A stretch of 64,000 nt of DNA from Rathayibacter sp. VKM Ac-2760 (GTDB lineage: Bacteria > Actinomycetota > Actinomycetes > Actinomycetales > Microbacteriaceae), in assembly GCF_009834185.1 (NCBI RefSeq), contig NZ_CP047173.1:1922001-1986000 (forward strand). The letters run 5' to 3'. The position numbers and the translations under genes were made by a program. The stretch's first letter is position 1, and the number at the start of each line of letters is the position of its first letter. The notes beneath the pieces are model-generated. The model saw nothing but the letters and a program-made list of their open reading frames with translations. It ran no database searches and was not told the DNA's origin. This document shows positions 59,380-64,000 of this stretch, piece after piece.

Positions 59380-59738
59380 GCGGTCGGCGCGCCCGTCCGG
59401 TGATGGGGTGCATGCCCGACGACGTGCTCGGCCTGCTTGATCGCGTCCACGACCAGCTCCGAGGCGTGCTCGTCGGTCAGTCGGTAGAAGACGGTCGTGC
59501 CCTCGCGGCGGGTCTGCACCATGCGGCCCAGGCGCAGCTTCGCGAGGTGCTGCGAGACCGCGGCCGGACTCTTCCCCACGGTCTCGGCCAAGAGGTTCAC
59601 CGGCGACTCGCCCGCCTTCCGCAGCGCCAGGACGATGCGCACGCGCGTCGCGTCCGCGAGCATCGCGAACACCTCGACGGCCAGCTCGACGTACTCCGAA
59701 TCGACGTCCAACCCGCAAGGATTCTTATCTACGTGCAT
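59376..59738 (-). CDS. ArsR/SmtB-family metal-sensing repressor
   Basis: 120 residues. Winged helix: FAMLADATRVRIVLALRKAG, LAETVGKSPAAVSQHLAKLR, MVQTRREGTTVFYRL. C-terminal helix VVDAIKQAEHVVGHAPHHRTG carries Asp/His ligands, the alpha5-type site of Zn/Co/Ni sensors. It probably represses its own operon and is released by metal. The ATG is 6 bases downstream of TAGTAT, without a ribosome site, and sits inside the operator listed next. Confidence 0.92.
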   Translation of the reverse strand: MHVDKNPCGLDVDSEYVELAVEVFAMLADATRVRIVLALRKAGESPVNLLAETVGKSPAAVSQHLAKLRLGRMVQTRREGTTVFYRLTDEHASELVVDAIKQAEHVVGHAPHHRTGAPTA

Positions 59739-59746
59739 ACGCAGAT
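59727..59746. promoter_or_regulatory. ArsR operator overlapping -10 and start codon
   Basis: ATCTACGTGCATACGCAGAT is an imperfect palindrome (8 of 10 pairs) centred on the start codon; one arm touches the minus-strand -10 hexamer TAGTAT (59745-59750). The size and place match operators of SmtB/CzrA-type repressors. Confidence 0.65.
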
Positions 59747-59885
59747 ACTAGTCCCTGGCCGGGGTCGGTGGGACGTCGGCGACCAGGTGCTGCCGGTCTC
59801 GTTCGATGAGACCGGCGGCACCTACGACCACCTCCCTCGGCGAGGCTCGGCGGCGGAGCGCCGCCGGGACACCTACGGTGGGCGA

Positions 59886-60620
59886 ATGAGCACCTCCACA
59901 CTCTCTCGCCGGGCCCGGTTCCATCGGAGGTTCCTCATCGAGCGGCGCATCATGACCGCTCAGGCCCGGCGGGACCTGAACCGCTGGGGAGCGGTGTCGA
60001 TCGCCGCTGGTCTCGCCCTGTTCGTCCTGCTGACCGTGCAGGTCCTGACTCGGACAGGCCTCGCGACCCTCGACCCGGCCGTCTCGGAGTGGTTCCGCGC
60101 GAAACGCTTCGCCGAGGGGACCGTCGTGATGGATGCTCTCGCCACCGTGTTCGGACCGGTCTTCCTCCCGATCATCATCCTGGGCGTCCTCGTCCTCTGG
60201 ATCGCGCTGGCCCGCCACCTGTGGCGGCCGCTGCTTCTCGCAGGCGGCATGATCACGGGGATGCTCAGCGTCCAGCTCGCCGCGCACCTCGTGCAGCGCG
60301 CGCGGCCGCCCGTCGAGTACATGCTCCTCGGGGCCGACGGCACCTTCTCCTTCCCGTCCGGCCACGTCACCGGGGTCTGCGACTTCTTCCTGATCACGAC
60401 GTTCCTGCTCGCGTCGCGCCGCTCCTCGCCGGTGTGGGTGATCGGCGGCTTCGCGCTCTCGCTCGGGATGATCGCGGGCCAGATCGTCGCCCGTCTCTAC
60501 CTCGGCTACCACTGGCTCACCGATACCCTCGCGTCGGTGGCGCTCGCCCTCGTGATGCTCGGCTCGGTCGTGCTCATCGACACCTGGCGGACTGCGGAGG
60601 TTCGAAAGCCGGTGAGCTGA
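59886..60620 (+). CDS. PAP2-family membrane phosphatase
   Basis: 244 residues, six helices. The phosphatase motifs are present: QRARPPVEYM (C1-type), SFPSGHVTG (PSGH) and ARLYLGYHWLTDTLAS (catalytic His in C3). The enzymes remove phosphate from membrane lipids such as undecaprenyl pyrophosphate or phosphatidic acid on the outer face. The ATG is 6 bases downstream of TACGGT, so apparently leaderless. Divergent from the arsR operon across 147 bases. Confidence 0.9.
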   Translation: MSTSTLSRRARFHRRFLIERRIMTAQARRDLNRWGAVSIAAGLALFVLLTVQVLTRTGLATLDPAVSEWFRAKRFAEGTVVMDALATVFGPVFLPIIILGVLVLWIALARHLWRPLLLAGGMITGMLSVQLAAHLVQRARPPVEYMLLGADGTFSFPSGHVTGVCDFFLITTFLLASRRSSPVWVIGGFALSLGMIAGQIVARLYLGYHWLTDTLASVALALVMLGSVVLIDTWRTAEVRKPVS

Positions 60621-60668
60621 CTCCGCTGTCCACCCGGCAGCAGATCCTCTCGGGGATCGCCGCGCGGA

Positions 60669-61928
60669 CTACTTTCCGCCGAGTGTCGCCAGCAGCTGCT
60701 GGATGCTCGACGTCTCCGCGGCCCGGTCAGGACTGCCCGCGCGGACGGAGGAGAGGACGGGGTCGATCTGCTGGTCGACGTACGTCCAGGTCTGGCAGTT
60801 CGCAGCGCTGAGTGCGGGCTCCGCGTCGTCCCATGCCGTCTCCAGGTCCGTTGCTCGCGCCTTCGCGGCGGTCTGGTCGCCGTTCGTGACGAGGGCGAGG
60901 GTGTCGGAGGTGATGGTTCTGAAGTCCTGGACGTCGGCAGCAGGGAAGTCCGTTTCAACGGAGGCCGTTGCGGCAGCTGAGGTGAGGGCTTCGGAGGAGT
61001 CGCACGCCGGGGCTGCGCCTTCAGCGGCCGGAACGGTGTGCGGCTGGCTGTCGGTGAAGGCGAGCAGTCCGACGACGGCGACGGCGAGGACGGCCAGCGC
61101 CACGAGCGAGCGGCGTTCGCGGGCGACGGGCGGGGTGTGGTGCTCGGATGCGCCCGTGTCGACGTCGGCCTTGCTGAGGGAGAGGTAGACGACGGTGGCG
61201 AGGATCGCGAGCAGGAAGACGATGCTGGTGACGAAGGTGCCGAGGCCGAGGCCCTGCTCGTCGGGGGAGAGGCCGAGCCAGTCGCCGATGTTCGCGCCGA
61301 GGGGGCGGGTGAGGATGTAGGCGATCCAGAAGGCGAGGACGGGGTTCGCTCCGTAGCGCCAGAGTCCGGTGACGATCGCGATCAGGGCAAGAGGTAGGAG
61401 GATCGAGACGCCGGGGCCCCAGCCGGTGAGCTCGAGGGTCCAGTCGCCGAGCGCGGTGCCGAGCGCGAAGGTCATGAGGACGGTGAGCCAGTAGAAGGCC
61501 TCGCGCGGGGTGGTGTCGATGCTGTGGATGGAGAGGGTGCGCTCCTTCGAGTACCAGACGCCGAACACGATCGCGAGCAGCACCGAGAAGACCAGGGAGC
61601 TCGCCCAGAGCGGCACACCGAGCTGGTCGGTGAGGATGTCGGTGAGCAGCGTGCCGGTGACGCTCATCACGACGACGGTCAGCCAGTACGCGGCGGGCAT
61701 GTAGCGTCGCAGCCGCATCTGCACGGCGAGCACGATCGCGGTGACGACGATGAAGATGGCGGCGGTGGCGAGAAGGCCGACTCCGAGGACCATGTCGATC
61801 CAGTCGGCGAAGCTCTCACCGACGGTCGTGCAGAGGATCTTGATGATCCAGAACCAGATCGTGACCTCGGGGACCTTGCTGAGCAGCCGCCGGCCCGAGG
61901 CGCGGGATGTCGTCGTTGAGATGTCCAT
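60669..61928 (-). CDS. DUF347-repeat (COG4705-like) membrane protein
   Basis: 419 residues with about ten helices. It contains repeated modules of the DUF347 type: VPEVTIWFWIIKILCTTVGE with SFADWI, then AYWLTVVVMSVTGTLLTDIL, AFYWLTVLMTFALGTALGDW, and LAFWIAYILTRPLGANIGDW (the Gly-x-x-xx-D-W/x endings). The C-terminal 130 residues past the last helix are exported and Thr/Ala/Asp-rich. The function is unknown. The ATG at 61928 is chosen since it starts next to the conserved part; a longer start to 61997 is possible. Confidence 0.8.
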   Translation of the reverse strand: MDISTTTSRASGRRLLSKVPEVTIWFWIIKILCTTVGESFADWIDMVLGVGLLATAAIFIVVTAIVLAVQMRLRRYMPAAYWLTVVVMSVTGTLLTDILTDQLGVPLWASSLVFSVLLAIVFGVWYSKERTLSIHSIDTTPREAFYWLTVLMTFALGTALGDWTLELTGWGPGVSILLPLALIAIVTGLWRYGANPVLAFWIAYILTRPLGANIGDWLGLSPDEQGLGLGTFVTSIVFLLAILATVVYLSLSKADVDTGASEHHTPPVARERRSLVALAVLAVAVVGLLAFTDSQPHTVPAAEGAAPACDSSEALTSAAATASVETDFPAADVQDFRTITSDTLALVTNGDQTAAKARATDLETAWDDAEPALSAANCQTWTYVDQQIDPVLSSVRAGSPDRAAETSSIQQLLATLGGK

Positions 61929-62161
61929 GCCCGCAGAGTCGCAGCCGGGAAGTGGGCGGCGACTCGGGATGCGCCGTGCTGCGTTGTGTTTGCTCACAAC
62001 GACCCGAAGGTCCGCGGTTCGACCAGGTCAGTACCGAGCCGATGGGCTGAGGTTCTGTGCTTTCACAACGGTTGCAGGGGAATCCTCTGCCGCACGTGGA
62101 CGCGCGTTCGTAGCGTGGATTCCTTCGGTGCGCTTCGCGTCGAGAAACGAGGACGACTCCG

Positions 62162-62869
62162 ATGCCGAACCGGGAACCCACCTTGGACGGCGCGATCGCG
62201 TACCGGGCGGCGCGACGCTGGCCGCTCATCTCGGCGGGCCTCGCGGTGCTGCTCACCGGACTCCTGGCCGCGCTGATCTTCTACCGCGAGCACGACAAGC
62301 CGTTCGGGTTCGACACCGCTTGGATGAACGAGATCGTCGAGCACCGGTCGACGTTCTGGCTGGTGCCGTCGCTGGTGATGAACAGCCTGGGCGGCGGGAT
62401 CCTCGGCACGATCGTGGTCCCGCTCGTCGTGTTCGTGGCGCTGCTGATCTGGCGGGGTCGGTGGGCGGCGACGTACTTCGCGATCGCCGCGCCGCTGAGT
62501 GGGCTGCTGGTGCAGATCCTCAAGAACGCGGTCGGTCGTCCTCGGCCGCTGGAGATCCTCGTGAACGCGGACTTCGGCTCGTTCCCCTCCGGGCACAGCG
62601 CGAACGCGGCGACGACCGCGGTGGTCCTTGCGATCGTCTTCCCGCTGTGGTGGGTCCGCATCGCCGGCGCCTTCTACACGGTGGCGATGATGCTCAGCCG
62701 CACCTACCTCGGTGCGCACTGGGTCTCCGACACCGTCGGCGGGCTGCTCCTGGGCGCCGGAGTGGCGCTGATCGTCTGGGCGCCGCTCGCGGTCCGGCTG
62801 CATACCGAGCGGATTGCGTCACCGCCGCCCTTCTGGCGCCGCATCGCCCGACGGCGGGCCCTCGGCTGA
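62162..62869 (+). CDS. PAP2-family membrane phosphatase
   Basis: 235 residues, about six helices. LKNAVGRPRPLEIL (C1), FGSFPSGHSANAATT (C2) and SRTYLGAHWVSDTVGG (C3) make a complete acid-phosphatase site. It is closer to the BcrC/undecaprenyl-PP or LPP type than the 59886 protein. GAGGAC precedes the ATG. It is convergent with the FetB-like gene, whose stop is 7 bases away. Confidence 0.9.
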   Translation: MPNREPTLDGAIAYRAARRWPLISAGLAVLLTGLLAALIFYREHDKPFGFDTAWMNEIVEHRSTFWLVPSLVMNSLGGGILGTIVVPLVVFVALLIWRGRWAATYFAIAAPLSGLLVQILKNAVGRPRPLEILVNADFGSFPSGHSANAATTAVVLAIVFPLWWVRIAGAFYTVAMMLSRTYLGAHWVSDTVGGLLLGAGVALIVWAPLAVRLHTERIASPPPFWRRIARRRALG

Positions 62870-62876
62870 CGAACCG

Positions 62877-63620
62877 TCAGGGCTGAGGCTTCACCACTTC
62901 GCCGCGGAGGATCGTCAGAAGGACGACGGCCACGATCGACCCGGACGCGATCAGGCCGGCGAGCACGACGATCTGGAAGACGCCCGCCGCCACCGGCGAG
63001 AGTCCGCCGAAGACGGCGCCGATGAACGCGCCGGGCAGGACGACGAGACCGGTGGTCCTGGTCTGGTCGGTCAGCGGGACGAGCCCGGTCCAGGCCGCTT
63101 CCCGCGCCAGGCCGAGCGTGGCCTGCCGCGGCCGGGCGCCGAGGGCGAGCCAGCCCTCGATCTGCTCCCACCGGTCGGCGAGCGTCGCGGCCAGCGCACG
63201 ACCGGTGACGGTGGCGACGGTCATCGAGCCGCCAATGAGGATCCCGCCGACCGCGAGGAGGTAGCGGCCGGTGAACGGGACGGCCCCGAGGCCGAAGACG
63301 ATCCCGCCACTGAGGGCGACTCCGGCCGCCATCGCCGCGGCGACGGCGAGGACTGTGCGCCGGGTGCGTCCGAGGCGGCCGGACGCGGTGAGTACCGCGG
63401 CACCGAACATGACGGCCAGGAAGAGCAGGACCCAGCGGAGGTCCGCGATGACTCCGGAGAGGATCACCGCGAGGACCGCGAGCTGAGCGCCTCCGCGGAC
63501 GATCGCCAGCGCCGGCCGGGCGAACGAGACGACTCCGAAGGCGCGGAGGGCGGCGATCGAGACCGCGGCGCACACGGCGACGGCGACGATCACGGCAGCG
63601 GGATCAGCGGCGCCGGTCAT
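62877..63620 (-). CDS. FetB/YbbM (UPF0014)-family ABC permease
   Basis: 247 residues, six to seven helices. Landmarks: FARPALAIVRGGAQLAVLAV, GRYLLAVGGILIGGSMTVAT, and LVVLPGAFIGAVFGGLSPVA. FetB with its ATPase FetA exports iron in E. coli; no FetA gene is found within the window, so the ATPase would be encoded elsewhere. GAGGAG lies 8 bases upstream of the ATG. Another metal-type transporter close to the arsR operon. Confidence 0.85.
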   Translation of the reverse strand: MTGAADPAAVIVAVAVCAAVSIAALRAFGVVSFARPALAIVRGGAQLAVLAVILSGVIADLRWVLLFLAVMFGAAVLTASGRLGRTRRTVLAVAAAMAAGVALSGGIVFGLGAVPFTGRYLLAVGGILIGGSMTVATVTGRALAATLADRWEQIEGWLALGARPRQATLGLAREAAWTGLVPLTDQTRTTGLVVLPGAFIGAVFGGLSPVAAGVFQIVVLAGLIASGSIVAVVLLTILRGEVVKPQP

Positions 63621-63767
63621 CCATCGGCTCCTCTTCCGGCTCGGCCGGTCAGCTCGCCGCGGCGAGGACAGCGCGTCGGTCCAGGGCAGGTCGGCGCTGT
63701 ACACATCTTCAACGACGACGGCCGAGGGCACAGGGGGCACGCCGTCGCGGTGATCGAGCATGGCGGG

Positions 63768-64000
63768 ATGACGCACCTCGCCGCCCCGCGCCTCCGGTCC
63801 CGCCCCAACCCGCGCCGCCTCCTCGTCGGCCGCTACGCCGCCGCCACGGTGCCCGAGGCCACGGCGCTGTTCTGGGTCCTCAAGGTGCTGACCACCGGGA
63901 TGGGCGAGACGGCGTCGGACTTCCTCGCGACCGCGTTCGACCCGGTGATCGTGGTCGGAGCGACCGGGCTCGCGTTCCTCGCGGCCCTCGCGCTGCAGTT
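63768..64000 (+). CDS. DUF347-repeat membrane protein, N-terminal part (cut by window end)
   Basis: 77 codons are inside the window. After an Arg/Pro-rich leader comes VPEATALFWVLKVLTTGMGE followed by TASDFL, matching the first DUF347 module of the 60669 protein (VPEVTIWFWIIKILCTTVGE, SFADWI). The beginning of a second helix follows. It is therefore a paralogue about 1.8 kb from the first. The start is the ATG nearest the conserved part. Confidence 0.75.
   Translation, partial: MTHLAAPRLRSRPNPRRLLVGRYAAATVPEATALFWVLKVLTTGMGETASDFLATAFDPVIVVGATGLAFLAALALQ

Noticed and set aside
1..64000. CRISPR arrays, tRNA and rRNA genes
   Set aside because: No regularly spaced repeats, no tRNA-like cloverleaf or conserved rRNA segments were seen on reading the window.

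Overview
The window is high-GC (about 70%) DNA with strong G/C bias at third codon positions, frequent GTG starts, ATGA/GTGA gene overlaps and many apparently leaderless genes. Together with the gene families present this points to an actinobacterium. The Microbacteriaceae (Rathayibacter/Curtobacterium-like) are my best guess, which is inference only. No rRNA, tRNA, CRISPR array or complete prophage was seen.

Layout. 1-9.6 kb: housekeeping and stress genes (truncated glycerophosphodiesterase, SPFH/NfeD pair, an SDR, a TrmB/LuxR-type regulator, an ACR3-like carrier, an NAD-dependent epimerase, a VOC protein, two overlapping CPBP proteases, an XRE/MmyB-type regulator) with gene fossils between them. 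9.6-14.7 kb: small membrane proteins, lipoproteins and a PadR/membrane-protein pair. 15.1-16.5 kb: an IS110-family element whose transposase carries an in-frame amber codon. 16.5-25.4 kb: a complete kdp potassium operon, small ORF-kdpF-A-B-C-D-E-hypothetical, all on the minus strand. 25.7-28.3 kb: a convergent pair of unrecognised paralogues around a strong bidirectional terminator, then two small conserved-looking proteins.

28.5-33.7 kb: a copper-handling cluster (His-rich membrane protein, CopC, PCuAC lipoprotein, Tat-exported DyP peroxidase, PepSY membrane protein). 33.9-38.3 kb: a patchwork of an ECF sigma factor, a resolvase fossil, a DUF4304 protein, a frameshifted lipoprotein, orphan proteins and a free-standing GyrA-like domain. 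38.3-48.3 kb: an amino-sugar-type catabolic operon (solute-binding protein, two permeases, hydroxyacid dehydrogenase, Tat-exported beta-propeller, BadF-type kinase, NagB) with a DeoR/LacI hybrid regulator and a divergent ThuA protein. A repeated AACGCACA motif occurs in front of both the operon and the regulator.

48.3-51.7 kb: a GNAT/transmembrane chimera, a winged-helix regulator with its membrane partner, and an ABC-F ATPase. 51.9-59.8 kb: a redox/metal island. One part is ferric-reductase-like protein, FMN-binding protein, ApbE and DUF2231, which looks like an extracytoplasmic flavin electron-transfer module. The other is a fully overlapping operon of ArsR, CDF exporter, VIT/CCC1 transporter, response regulator and histidine kinase. 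59.9-64 kb: two PAP2 phosphatases alternating with two DUF347-repeat membrane proteins (the second cut by the window end) and a FetB-like permease.

The most unusual content is the metal-sensing operon joined to the flavin module, the stand-alone GyrA-like domain, the convergent paralogue pair, and the series of single-gene fossils that record past deletions and insertions.
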